Of a stretch of DNA of 64,000 bases, positions 54,639 to 64,000 are shown piece after piece. The position numbers and the translations under genes were made by a program. The notes under the pieces are model-generated. The model had not been told where the DNA came from, did no database searches, and saw only the letters and a program-made list of their open reading frames with translations. Location of the stretch: assembly GCA_030603065.1 (NCBI GenBank), contig JAUVYN010000003.1:1-64000 (forward strand). The letters run 5' to 3'. The DNA comes from Pseudomonas sp. Its GTDB lineage: Bacteria; Pseudomonadota; Gammaproteobacteria; Pseudomonadales; Pseudomonadaceae. Positions within the stretch are counted from its first letter, which is position 1. The number at the start of each line of letters is the position of its first letter.

Positions 54639-56447
54639 TTACTCGATCTCGATCAGAATCTCACCAGGGTTGACCCGATCGCCCTTGGCGACGTTCACGG
54701 CCTTGACGGTACCGGCCACGGCTGCCTGGATCTCGCTTTCCATCTTCATGGCTTCGCTGACCAATACCGCCTGGCCTGCCTTTACCGAATCGCCTACCTT
54801 GACCAGAACATCAACCACGTTGCCCGGCATGCTGGTGGTAACGTGGCCCGGCTGGCTGGCCTGCTTGCGCGCGCTGCCGCCACTGCCGCCAGCGAAGCTG
54901 TTCAGTGGTTCGAAGACCGCCTCCTCGGGCATGCCGTCGAGGCTCAGATAGAAGTGGCGCTTGCCGTCCCCTTTGACGCTCACACCGGTGATGTCGACAC
55001 GGTAGCTTTCGCCGTGAACGTCGATGATGAACTCGGTAGGACTGCTGTCCTGGGCGATCGGCTTGGCTGCGCCGGTTCCCGGGATGGGCAGCAGGACCTC
55101 CGGTTTGAGGGTGCCGGCAGCGCGCTCTTCGAGGAACTTGCGGCCGATGTCCGGGAACATGGCATAGGTAAGCACGTCTTCTTCGCTCTGGGCGAGGCTA
55201 CCAACCTCACTGCGCAGTTTGTCCATTTCCGGTGGAATCAGGTCGGCCGGACGCACGTCGATCACTTCTTCATTACCGATTGCGCGGTGGCGCAGCTCTT
55301 CGTCGATGACGCCCGGGGTCTGGCCGTAGCGGCCCTGCAGCAGCAGCTTCACCTCGTTGGTGATGGTCTTGTAACGCTCTCCGGCAAGCACGTTGAATAC
55401 CGCCTGAGTGCCGACGATCTGAGAGGTCGGGGTGACCAGCGGGGGGTAACCGAGGTCCGCACGCACCCGCGGGATCTCTTCGAAGACTTCCTGGATGCGG
55501 TTCAGTGCACCCTGCTCCCGAAGCTGGTTGGCCAGGTTGGACATCATGCCGCCGGGAACCTGATTGACCTGCACGCGGGTGTCGACCCCGGTGAACTCGC
55601 TTTCATACTGGTGGTACTTCTTGCGAACTTCGTGGAAATACAGGCTGATTTCCTGAATCAGCGCCAGATCCAGGCCGGTATCGTAGGGTGTCCCCTTGAG
55701 CGCCGCGACCATGGACTCGGTGCCTGGATGGCTGGTGCCCCAGGCCATCGAGCCGATGGCGGTATCGATATGATCGGCGCCGGCTTCGATCGCCTTGATC
55801 TGCACCATCGCCGCCATGCCGGCGGTGTCGTGGGAGTGGATGAACACCGGCAGGCTGAGTTCGGCCTTGAGCGCGCGGACCAGATCGGCGGTGGCGAAGG
55901 GCGTCAGCAGGCCGGCCATGTCCTTGATCGCAATGGAATCCACGCCCAGCGCAGCCATCGCCTTGGCCTGTTTCACGTAGGCTTCGACGTTGTGTACCGG
56001 GCTGGTGGTGTAGGCCAGGGTGCCCTGGGCGTGCTTGCCCGCGGCCTTGACGGCAGCGATGGCCGTCTCCAGATTGCGTACATCGTTCATGGCGTCGAAG
56101 ATGCGGTACACATCGATACCGTTCTCGGCGGTTTTGGCGACGAATGCCTTGACCACATCATCGCTGTAATGGCGATAGCCGAGCAGGTTCTGCCCGCGCA
56201 GGAGCATCTGCAGGCGAGTGTTGGGCAGCGCCTCGCGCAGCTTGCGCAGGCGCTCCCAGGGATCCTCCTTGAGGAAGCGCACGCAGGCGTCGAAGGTGGC
56301 GCCGCCCCACACTTCCAGCGACCAATAGCCGACCTGATCGAGTTTGGCGCAGATCGGCAGCATGTCTTCGGTGCGCAGGCGGGTGGCCAGGATCGACTGG
56401 TGGGCGTCGCGCAGAATGGTATCGGTTACGGTGATTTTCTTGCTCAT
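54639..56447 (-). CDS. pycB: Pyruvate carboxylase subunit B (carboxyltransferase and biotin carrier)
   Basis: This subunit transfers CO2 from biotin to pyruvate, giving oxaloacetate. The 602 residues hold an N-terminal TIM barrel (TDTILRDAHQSILATR near residue 10, with metal-binding Asp and the pocket of the carboxyltransferase), DSIAIKDMAGLLTP with the carboxylated Lys, HSHDTAG, and a C-terminal biotinyl domain. The biotin-attachment site is SEAMKMES. I set the start at MSKKITVTDT (56447), with GGAG upstream. It has the order of PA5435 next to PA5436. It follows pycA by 30 bp. Confidence 0.95.
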   Translation of the reverse strand: MSKKITVTDTILRDAHQSILATRLRTEDMLPICAKLDQVGYWSLEVWGGATFDACVRFLKEDPWERLRKLREALPNTRLQMLLRGQNLLGYRHYSDDVVKAFVAKTAENGIDVYRIFDAMNDVRNLETAIAAVKAAGKHAQGTLAYTTSPVHNVEAYVKQAKAMAALGVDSIAIKDMAGLLTPFATADLVRALKAELSLPVFIHSHDTAGMAAMVQIKAIEAGADHIDTAIGSMAWGTSHPGTESMVAALKGTPYDTGLDLALIQEISLYFHEVRKKYHQYESEFTGVDTRVQVNQVPGGMMSNLANQLREQGALNRIQEVFEEIPRVRADLGYPPLVTPTSQIVGTQAVFNVLAGERYKTITNEVKLLLQGRYGQTPGVIDEELRHRAIGNEEVIDVRPADLIPPEMDKLRSEVGSLAQSEEDVLTYAMFPDIGRKFLEERAAGTLKPEVLLPIPGTGAAKPIAQDSSPTEFIIDVHGESYRVDITGVSVKGDGKRHFYLSLDGMPEEAVFEPLNSFAGGSGGSARKQASQPGHVTTSMPGNVVDVLVKVGDSVKAGQAVLVSEAMKMESEIQAAVAGTVKAVNVAKGDRVNPGEILIEIE

Positions 56448-56477
56448 GTTGATCTCCTGCTGCTCAAGCGACAAGGG

Positions 56478-57893
56478 TTAAAGACCGGCGTGCGCGGCGA
56501 TGGCGGTGGCGATGACCAATGCCAGTTCCTCCGGCTTGCGCTTGATCGAATACTGGGTCAGTTCGGGGTGGCTTTCGACGAAGCTGGTGTTGAACACACC
56601 ACTGCGAAATTCCGGGTTCTTCAGGATTTCCTGGTAATAGGGCGTGGTGGTCTTCACGCCCTGCAAACGCATGTCGTCCAACGCACGCAGGCCACGGTCC
56701 ATGGCCTCTTCCCAGGTCAGAGCCCAGACGATGAGCTTCAGGCACATGGAGTCGTAGTAAGGCGGAATGCTGTAGCCGGTGTAGATGGCCGTATCCACCC
56801 GCACACCGGGACCGCCCGGGGCATAGTAGCGGGTGATCTTGCCGAAGCTGGGCAGGAAGTTGTTCTTCGGATCCTCGGCATTGATGCGGAACTGGATGGC
56901 GAACCCGCGATGCTGGATGTCTTCCTGCTTGATCGACAGTGGCAGACCCGCGGCGACACGGATCTGCTCGCAAACGATATCGATGCCGGTGATCTGCTCG
57001 GTGATGGTGTGCTCGACCTGCACGCGGGTGTTCATCTCCATGAAGTACACCTCGTCATCCGCCAGCAGGAACTCCACCGTGCCGGCATTCTCGTAGCCGA
57101 CAGCCTGGGCCGCACGAACCGCCAGATCACCAATGTAGGCCCGCTGTTCCGGGGTGAGCTGCGGGCTGGGCGCGATCTCGATCAGTTTCTGGTTGCGCCG
57201 CTGGATTGAGCAATCGCGCTCGAACAGGTGCACGGTGTTGCCGTGGCTGTCGGCCAGGATCTGCGCTTCGATGTGCTTGGGATTGACGATGCACTTTTCC
57301 AGGAAGACTTCGGCGCTGCCGAAGGCCTTGGTCGCTTCGGAGATTACCCGTGGGTAAGCCTGTTCCAGCTCCTCTCGACTGTTGCAGCGTCGGATACCCC
57401 GCCCACCACCGCCTGAGGTTGCCTTGAGCATGACCGGATAACCGATCCGGTCGCCTTCGCGCAGGGCTTCGGCAAGGTCCGCGACGTTCCCCTCGGTACC
57501 TGGGGTAACCGGAACGCCGGCGGCGATCATGCTGCGCCGGGCCTCGGTCTTGTCGCCCATGCGCCGGATCACCTCGGCCGAGGGGCCGATGAAGCGAATG
57601 CCACGCGTTGCGCAGATTTCCGCCAGCTCGGCGTTTTCGGACAGGAAGCCATACCCCGGATGCAAGGCATCGCAGCCGGTCTCCACGGCGAGATTCACCA
57701 GCTGGCGCGGATTGAGGTAGCCGGCCAGCGGGTCGCTGCCGATGTTGTAGGACTCGTCGGCGCGCTTGACGTGCAGGGCGTAGCGGTCGGCGTCGGTGTA
57801 GACGGCCACCGAACGAATCCCCATCTCCGCGCAGGCACGGACGATACGGACGGCAATTTCGCCGCGGTTGGCAATGAGTATTTTCTTGATCAC
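56478..57893 (-). CDS. pycA: Pyruvate carboxylase subunit A (biotin carboxylase)
   Basis: This subunit carboxylates biotin with ATP and bicarbonate. It is an ATP-grasp enzyme of 471 residues, starting KKILIANRGEIAVRIVRAC. It contains LHPGYGFLSENAELAEIC, the ATP loop KATSGGGGRGIRR near residue 159, EVYFMEMNTRVQVEHTITEQITGIDIV near 275 and RINAEDP. It is homologous to AccC, but the neighbouring pycB and the divergent LysR gene match the two-subunit pyruvate carboxylase of P. aeruginosa (PA5436-PA5435 with PA5437). Confidence 0.95.
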   Translation of the reverse strand: MIKKILIANRGEIAVRIVRACAEMGIRSVAVYTDADRYALHVKRADESYNIGSDPLAGYLNPRQLVNLAVETGCDALHPGYGFLSENAELAEICATRGIRFIGPSAEVIRRMGDKTEARRSMIAAGVPVTPGTEGNVADLAEALREGDRIGYPVMLKATSGGGGRGIRRCNSREELEQAYPRVISEATKAFGSAEVFLEKCIVNPKHIEAQILADSHGNTVHLFERDCSIQRRNQKLIEIAPSPQLTPEQRAYIGDLAVRAAQAVGYENAGTVEFLLADDEVYFMEMNTRVQVEHTITEQITGIDIVCEQIRVAAGLPLSIKQEDIQHRGFAIQFRINAEDPKNNFLPSFGKITRYYAPGGPGVRVDTAIYTGYSIPPYYDSMCLKLIVWALTWEEAMDRGLRALDDMRLQGVKTTTPYYQEILKNPEFRSGVFNTSFVESHPELTQYSIKRKPEELALVIATAIAAHAGL

Positions 57894-57958
57894 TTGGACC
57901 TGTCCTCTCGCGGGTGATCGGTTTCATACACCTTACTTGCGGGGATCAATGGAGGAAA

Positions 57959-58002
57959 ACGAATTATTGTGTGGTTCAGCATAAGTAATAGCTAATATTC
58001 GT
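57959..58002. promoter_or_regulatory. Inverted repeat between pycA and the LysR gene
   Basis: ACGAAT (57959-57964) and ATTCGT (57997-58002) lie 32 bp apart in the 146-bp divergent intergenic region. The AT-rich centre may contain a LysR-type operator and promoters in both directions. Confidence 0.35.
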
Positions 58003-58039
58003 TCCAAGCCTCCTTCCCTGATACTTAAAGGTAGACCAC

Positions 58040-58978
58040 GTGCGTAAAGCCTTACTCCGGATGACCCTTAGACAACTGCAGGTGTTCCGAGCGGTGTGCA
58101 GCCATCTCTCCTACAGCCGGGCGGCGGAGGAGATGGCACTGACCCAATCTGCAGTGAGCCAGCAGATCCGTCAGCTTGAAGAACAGGTGGGGTCGCCCCT
58201 TTTCGAGTATGTTGGCAAGCGGCTTTATCTGACCGAGGCGGCAAACAGTCTTGCCGGTGCAGCGGAGGACATCTTTCAACGGCTGGATAGCCTGGACATG
58301 AGCTTGTCGAGCCTGCAGGGGCAGCTACGCGGGGAATTGCGCCTGGCAGTGGTCAGCAGCATCCAGTATCTGACCCCGCATCTGCTGGCGGCCTTTCTGA
58401 AAACCCATCCCGAGGTCACTGTCCGGCTCGAGGTGGCGCGGCGTGCTCAGGTTATCCAGCGCCTGCATGACAATCAGGACGACGTGGTGCTGATGGCGCT
58501 GGTGCCCGAGGACCGTGCCCTGGAGTTCTTTCCGTTCCTGAACAATCCGATCATTGCCGTGGCTCGGCCTGATCACCCTCTGGCTGGCCTGGCCGGGTTA
58601 CCACTTTCCGCCCTGGAAAGGCACATGGTGCTGCAGCGCGAACAGGGTTCCGGTACCCGCAAGGCCTGTGATGAATTCCTGCAGCTCAAGCGCGTTCATC
58701 TGCAGCGGGTGATGCAGCTGGGCTCAAGCGATGCGCTGGTTCAGGGCGTGCTGGCGGGATTGGGTATCGCACTGGTTACCCGCCACGCAGTAGCACCCTA
58801 CTTGCATAACGGGGAACTGGTATCGCTCGATCTGCACGAGTTGCCCCTGGTGCGCAGCTGGTGCGCAGTTCATGCCCGCGGCAAGCATCTGAGCCCGGTC
58901 GCCGAGGCGTTCCTGGCCTTTCTGCGCGAAGAGCGCGCCCGGGTCAGAGAGCTGGCCGGGCGATTTGCACCTTCCTGA
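58040..58978 (+). CDS. pycR: LysR-type regulator of the pyruvate carboxylase genes
   Basis: This is a LysR-type transcription factor (312 residues) of the PycR type, known in P. aeruginosa to be encoded divergently from the pyruvate carboxylase genes. The N-terminal helix-turn-helix spans about residues 9-67 (TLRQLQVFRAVCSHLSYSRAAEEMALTQSAVSQQIRQLEE). A C-terminal effector domain follows from 95. The start is GTG at 58040, and an in-frame ATG at 58061 could also serve. It is transcribed away from pycA. The effector is unknown. Confidence 0.88.
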   Translation: MRKALLRMTLRQLQVFRAVCSHLSYSRAAEEMALTQSAVSQQIRQLEEQVGSPLFEYVGKRLYLTEAANSLAGAAEDIFQRLDSLDMSLSSLQGQLRGELRLAVVSSIQYLTPHLLAAFLKTHPEVTVRLEVARRAQVIQRLHDNQDDVVLMALVPEDRALEFFPFLNNPIIAVARPDHPLAGLAGLPLSALERHMVLQREQGSGTRKACDEFLQLKRVHLQRVMQLGSSDALVQGVLAGLGIALVTRHAVAPYLHNGELVSLDLHELPLVRSWCAVHARGKHLSPVAEAFLAFLREERARVRELAGRFAPS

Positions 58979-58980
58979 TA

Positions 58981-59175
58981 TTACTGCAGGCCGCCCTGGC
59001 GAAGCCGATAACCGGCCAGCTCCGGGTAATCCGCTACCATGGCGTGCAGCGCCTGGCTGTCGCGATAGTCCTCGATGGCTCGCCGGTAGGCCATACGTCG
59101 CTTGTCCTCCTGGCGTCGCTTCTCGCGCCGTGGGTTGCTGCCGGTCTCGCTGTCGAACTCTGTTTCGAAGGCCAT
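58981..59175 (-). CDS. Small charged protein, unknown function
   Basis: This 64-residue reading frame is rich in Arg, Glu and Asp with a strongly basic central segment (NPRREKRRQEDKRRMAYRRA) and a helical C-terminus. I cannot assign a family. It starts with ATG and ends 2 bp from the stop of the convergent LysR gene. An upstream GGAG-like sequence (GAGAGTCACC region) supports it weakly. It could be an RNA- or envelope-associated small protein; this is a guess. Confidence 0.55.
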   Translation of the reverse strand: MAFETEFDSETGSNPRREKRRQEDKRRMAYRRAIEDYRDSQALHAMVADYPELAGYRLRQGGLQ

Positions 59176-59396
59176 GGTGACTCTCCGTGGAGTGGATTTC
59201 GTTTCGCATGACCATGTTTGCCAGGCTTTCGTGAAGCGATGATGACAGCCAGAGAGTGTCGTGGCCTTGAGGGTAGATGGTCTGAGGGAGCATTGCAGGC
59301 TGCCATCCGCAAGGTGAAAACCAGATGGGAGGGAATGCGCAGGATGTCAGCGGTGGTTGGCCACGGATCTGGCCACCAAGGTTTGTTGAGCAGGAC

Positions 59397-59426
59397 GCGT
59401 GCCCCCCGATGATTCGGAGGGCACGC
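59397..59426 (-). terminator. Terminator after the DksA2-like gene
   Basis: GCGTGCCC and GGGCACGC with CCGA/TCGG form a 13-bp stem (one U-G wobble on the minus-strand RNA) and a 4-nt loop, 12 bp after the stop. The T run is weak. Confidence 0.6.
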
Positions 59427-59437
59427 ATTCGCGAGGC

Positions 59438-59857
59438 TTAGGCTTCGCGAACGTGCTGTTCGAGCTTTTCCTGACGCTCCTTGGCTTCGATGCACAGGGT
59501 CGCCGTGGGGCGCAGCATCAGGCGGCGCAGACCGATCGGCTCGCCGGTTTCCTCGCACCAGCCGTAGCTGCCATCGGCGACTCGCGTCAGGGCTTCATCG
59601 ATCTTGTCGAGCAGCTTCTTTTCACGTTCCAGTAGACGCAGCTGCCACTGCCGCTGTTCTTCGGCAGCGCCGATATCGGCCACGTCGCTGCCTGGCTCAT
59701 ATTCGCGCAGGGCCTGAAACTCCGAGTCGATGCGAGTCTGAAGGTCCGTCCGCTGTTCCATCAGCAGGTTGTGAAAGAACGCAAGCTGTTGTTCGTTCAT
59801 GTAGGCGTCGGCGGGTTGGGCAAGGATTTCTTCTGCAGAGAGAACCTTTTCGCTCAT
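59438..59857 (-). CDS. DksA2-type RNA polymerase-binding transcription factor
   Basis: DksA proteins enter the secondary channel of RNA polymerase and act with ppGpp. The 139 residues have a long coiled-coil (NEQQLAFFHNLLMEQRTDLQTRIDSEFQALRE to EREKKLLDKIDEALTRV) and the C-terminal zinc-finger-like region. The four-cysteine site is reduced to two: CEET and CIEA in place of CxxC and CxxC. This is the DksA2 type, which works without zinc in P. aeruginosa. At the coiled-coil tip the conserved Asp is retained (VADIG) but the Ala two residues on is Gly. The start is the ATG at 59857. A canonical dksA should be elsewhere in the chromosome. Confidence 0.88.
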   Translation of the reverse strand: MSEKVLSAEEILAQPADAYMNEQQLAFFHNLLMEQRTDLQTRIDSEFQALREYEPGSDVADIGAAEEQRQWQLRLLEREKKLLDKIDEALTRVADGSYGWCEETGEPIGLRRLMLRPTATLCIEAKERQEKLEQHVREA

Positions 59858-59932
59858 GATCTTGGGCCTGTGCAATCGTCAAATGTTGGGTTGGGGTGTA
59901 TGGGAGATTGAACCCGCAGTTTAGTTCCGCTT

Positions 59933-60304
59933 TCAAGGGCTCGCCGAGCGCAGCATATCCAGCCGGGAACGCCAGTCGCCACCGTGTACGAGTCGGCATT
60001 CCTCTTCGCTGTCGAAGCGAACATGCGCTTCGATGATACCGATCTTGACACCGGCTTCGGCGAGGGCCTCGGCCGTCAGTTCGTACATGCGTCTGCCATG
60101 CCCCGTTTCCAGTGCCCTGGCGAGGTTCGCACGGGTGTCGAACACCCATATCACCTGCAAACTGGAGCTAAAGCGATGTGTTTCAGCCTCATGGGTGAGC
60201 CACTCGAACCCGGCGATCTCCGCCCGTGCCGTTTCACAGACCCGAGCCAGGGCCGCTTCCACGCGCCGGTCGGTCGTATCCGGGTATCCTGTACTGGTCG
60301 CCAT
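59933..60304 (-). CDS. Conserved hypothetical protein
   Basis: I do not recognise a named domain. The 123 residues are soluble with a pattern of alternating strands and helices: VEAALARVCETARAEIAGFEWLTHEAETHRFSSSLQVIWVFDTRANLARALE, and a C-terminal HVRFDSEEECRLVHGGDWRSRLDML. Similar short proteins are found in other pseudomonads. I set the start at MATSTGYPD (60304) since the longer frame has no match. It lies between ybiT and the DksA2-like gene on the minus strand, with 97 bp to ybiT. Confidence 0.65.
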   Translation of the reverse strand: MATSTGYPDTTDRRVEAALARVCETARAEIAGFEWLTHEAETHRFSSSLQVIWVFDTRANLARALETGHGRRMYELTAEALAEAGVKIGIIEAHVRFDSEEECRLVHGGDWRSRLDMLRSASP

Positions 60305-60401
60305 GCTGCCGCTCCTCTGCTGTCGGTCCTTTGTAGGCCAGACCATACGACAGCACAGGCGTGCTTAAGTTGCGGGACACCCGGAGGCTGCAACCAGATA
60401 T

Positions 60402-61991
<1,590 letters not shown>

Positions 61992-62114
61992 GGGAGAACC
62001 TGCTGAGAAGTGAAAGGCCCGAGCGCGGGGCCGGGCATTGTACTGGTTAAGCCGCGCGGATTACAGGGCGGGCGACCGGCTGGCGGGGGGGCAGGCGTAT
62101 CCGGCCGGCGCGGC

Positions 62115-62876
62115 TCAGCGCAGGAATTCGGCAATGGCTTCGCGAAAGGCGGACTTGGTCAGCGCAGTGGTGTGGTTGCCCGGCACCGTGATCAGTCGGC
62201 TATCGGGGATGGCCTGCTGCAGCAGATTGGGTCGGGCGGCGAAGGGATCATCGCGGCCAGCCAATACCAGCGTCGGCGCGGTTATGCGCTCCAACGGAAT
62301 CCGCTTACCATGAAAAGCGGCGGCCTGAGCAGCCAGTGCCCGCCGGTCGGCCCAGAGCATGTCGGCCATCAGACGAAAGCCGACCAGTGCCGGATTGCGG
62401 ACCGAGGCTATACTTCGCGCGAGCATCGCGTCGGAGATCGCCTTGCGCGGATTCGGTCGGGCACGCATGCCGGGCAGCCTGACGCTGTTGCCACCGATGC
62501 CGGCGACCACCAGGCGACGGATGCGCGGCTCCTGACTGCCCACGATGAGGGACACCACCGCTCCCATCGAGTAGCCGACCAGGTCGACCTCGTCCAGCCC
62601 GAGCACATCCAGGAGGGTGCTGACGTCTTCTGCCATCCTCGCCTCGCCGTAATAGGCCGGGTCGTGCGGCTTTCCGGAGCGGCCGTGGCCCCTGGCATCG
62701 AGTGCGATCACTCGTCGCCCGGCCGCAGTGAGGCGGCGGACGATACCGGGCCAGACCCAATTGGCCCGCGCGTGGGCTACATAACCGTGGTGCAGAACGA
62801 CTGGCGGGCTGGCGCCGCCTCGACCCCATTCCTGGTAATAGATCTCGACTCCGTCACTGGCTCTGAATCTGGCCAT
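62115..62876 (-). CDS. Alpha/beta hydrolase
   Basis: This is a 253-residue alpha/beta hydrolase of the esterase/epoxide-hydrolase-like group. The oxyanion segment is VVLHHGYVAHARANW near residue 26, then DARGHGRSGKP near 58, the nucleophile elbow GYSMGA near 100, acid LAGRDDPF near 212 and catalytic His in PGNHTTAL near 238. No signal peptide. The substrate is not visible. It lies between ybiT and the OafA-like gene, with a 123-bp gap to ybiT. Confidence 0.85.
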   Translation of the reverse strand: MARFRASDGVEIYYQEWGRGGASPPVVLHHGYVAHARANWVWPGIVRRLTAAGRRVIALDARGHGRSGKPHDPAYYGEARMAEDVSTLLDVLGLDEVDLVGYSMGAVVSLIVGSQEPRIRRLVVAGIGGNSVRLPGMRARPNPRKAISDAMLARSIASVRNPALVGFRLMADMLWADRRALAAQAAAFHGKRIPLERITAPTLVLAGRDDPFAARPNLLQQAIPDSRLITVPGNHTTALTKSAFREAIAEFLR

Positions 62877-62962
62877 GCAGCGTTCCCCCGAAGGCTGTGC
62901 CTGTCAGTGAGAAACGCGGATGAGGCAAAAGTTTCGAGTGTCCCAGCATCATTCCGATGCGG

Positions 62963-64000
62963 TTATTGCAGCAGCTCTCCCAGCACAGTGTCCAGCAGCC
63001 TGCCGAAACGCTGCTCGCCCGCCTCGCTCCAGTGGTCTCCGTCGTGAAAGTAGATGTTCCGGCAATCAATCAGTCGACTGCCGCTGCGTAGCCCGAGGCG
63101 TTCGTTGGAGGACACGTAATCGATGCTCGAAACCTCCGCTGTGGTTTCGGCCAGCATCTCATCCAGCTGTTCGAAGCTCTTTCGAACGCCGCGGCTGAAG
63201 GGCGGTGGGTTTTCGCATCCGTGCACTACCAGCTCCCTGGGCAGAATGTGTGGCTCGGTCCAGGGGCCCAGCCAGATTACCGGGGTGCGCCGTGCCAGCG
63301 TCTCGAGATAGTCCACCACCGATTCCACGTAGGACTCGTTGGGGGTGAACGAGCGCCGACGAGCCTCGGCGAGATGGGTTCGGGTCACTTCGCGGCCACG
63401 GGGTGTTTCAAGGAGGGGAAAACCAGCCTGGTTGTAGAGCACCGCCTGAAACAGCTTCGGCTGTTCATCGAGCAGTTCGACGAACTCGTCGAACAGGCAC
63501 CAGTCGCGGCTGGGATGGGGCATGCAGCCTGACTGAGTGAAACCGAACAGGAAAGGCTGGCCCCCTGCCCCGGCCAGGCCGTTGTAAACGTTGCGGGCGT
63601 GGGAGTCGCCGAGAACGGCGAGCCCAGGGCCATGGCGCTCGAAACAGGTGAGCAGGCGTGCCCGCGCCGCTTCGTCAAGCTCGGACGTCTGGAACAGGCA
63701 TTCGCCTTCGATCTCTGATTCAGGTTTGGCTCGGGCCGCCTCGACCAGCTCCAGCGCCTGCAGCTGTTCCGGCTCTAGCCGCTTGTCCAGCATCAGGATC
63801 GGCTGTGGAAACAGCGACGCGCCTGCCGCAGAGATGAATAGCGCACCAGAGGCCATGGCAGTCCCGGTCAATAGCGCCCGGCGGCGGATCTTAAGGCCGT
63901 GACGAAAGGGCAACTCAACGAAGCGCCAGGAGAGGTAGGCGACGCCCAGGGTGAGGATTATCAGATTGAGGTAAGTCGATACGTCAAGCTGCCATGGAAA
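62963..64000 (-). CDS. OafA-like acyltransferase with SGNH domain, C-terminal part
   Basis: The gene continues beyond the window; 345 residues to the stop are visible. The first visible residues are the end of an acyltransferase-3 membrane domain (YLNLIILTLGVAYLSWRFVELPFR), followed by a membrane segment (RRALLTGTAMASGALFISAAGASLF) and an SGNH hydrolase-type domain with VLGDSHARN and the catalytic DGDHWSEAG near the end. Family members transfer acyl, often acetyl, groups to O-antigen or other cell-surface sugars. A TTG near 63913 starts an open frame but is only inside the larger gene. Confidence 0.87.
   Translation of the reverse strand, partial: FPWQLDVSTYLNLIILTLGVAYLSWRFVELPFRHGLKIRRRALLTGTAMASGALFISAAGASLFPQPILMLDKRLEPEQLQALELVEAARAKPESEIEGECLFQTSELDEAARARLLTCFERHGPGLAVLGDSHARNVYNGLAGAGGQPFLFGFTQSGCMPHPSRDWCLFDEFVELLDEQPKLFQAVLYNQAGFPLLETPRGREVTRTHLAEARRRSFTPNESYVESVVDYLETLARRTPVIWLGPWTEPHILPRELVVHGCENPPPFSRGVRKSFEQLDEMLAETTAEVSSIDYVSSNERLGLRSGSRLIDCRNIYFHDGDHWSEAGEQRFGRLLDTVLGELLQ

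Noticed and set aside
54300..57209. 969-codon open frame on the plus strand over sbtA, pycB and pycA
   Set aside because: It lies antisense to three clearly identified genes, has no recognisable domain and is a product of GC-rich codon bias.
59858..59932. Possible Zur box upstream of the DksA2-type gene
   Set aside because: No AT-rich palindrome resembling the gammaproteobacterial Zur site was found there.
62010..63047. 345-codon plus-strand frame over the hydrolase
   Set aside because: Antisense to an intact alpha/beta hydrolase and without motifs.

Overview
This 64 kb window is the replication-origin region of a gammaproteobacterial chromosome of the Pseudomonas lineage, possibly a marine or Halopseudomonas-type member. 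Three things show this. The gene order dnaA-dnaN-recF-gyrB against rpmH-rnpA-yidD-yidC-mnmE-mnmG-rsmG-parA-parB-atpIBEFHAGDC-glmU is the pseudomonad origin arrangement. The left arm (plsC, gmhB, glyS, glyQ, tag, an LpxL-type acyltransferase, trkA, rsmB, fmt, def, a LysM protein, dprA, tsaC, hemF, aroE, trpA, trpB) follows the order known for P. aeruginosa. The protein sequences closely resemble those of Pseudomonas. I see no rRNA, tRNA, CRISPR array, insertion sequence or prophage, so this is mostly core genome.

Layout. At 1-1069 is the end of trpB plus trpA. At 1053-5615, on the minus strand, run LysM protein, dprA, tsaC, hemF and aroE. At 5762-11468, on the plus strand, run def, fmt, rsmB, trkA and trkH. 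At 11473-13312, minus, are a small PilZ protein, an acyltransferase and tag. At 13456-17764, plus, are glyQ, glyS, gmhB and plsC, followed by two accessory genes: a PilU-like ATPase (17818-18945) and a GH5-type lipoprotein (19168-20403). Then come gyrB, recF, dnaN and dnaA (minus), the dnaA-rpmH origin region (26658-27247), and the plus-strand block from rpmH to glmU. A second cluster of DnaA boxes in very AT-rich DNA lies between mnmE and mnmG (31166-31658). Two perfect parS palindromes lie in recF and a slightly degenerate one lies near 48.8 kb.

From 44.8 to 51.4 kb is a mixed housekeeping and accessory block: a Cfa-like methyltransferase, a YcgR-type PilZ protein, a DUF192 protein, a small six-cysteine secreted protein, a CobW-type GTPase, a DUF3301 protein, TrmO, a hydrolase and a DUF3299 protein. 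From 51.6 to 57.9 kb six consecutive minus-strand genes share bicarbonate as substrate: purK, purE, an SbtB-like PII protein, an SbtA-like bicarbonate transporter, and both subunits of a biotin-dependent pyruvate carboxylase, with a divergent LysR regulator. The right end holds a DksA2-type protein, YbiT, another hydrolase and the C-terminal part of an OafA-like acyltransferase with an SGNH domain.

The most interesting structures are the bicarbonate neighbourhood with an import and sensor pair between two bicarbonate-fixing enzyme systems, the two candidate origin sites about 4.5 kb apart, a hairpin that places the rnpA start codon in its loop, and hairpins that sit directly after exactly the three ATP synthase genes whose products are needed in excess (atpE, atpA, atpD).
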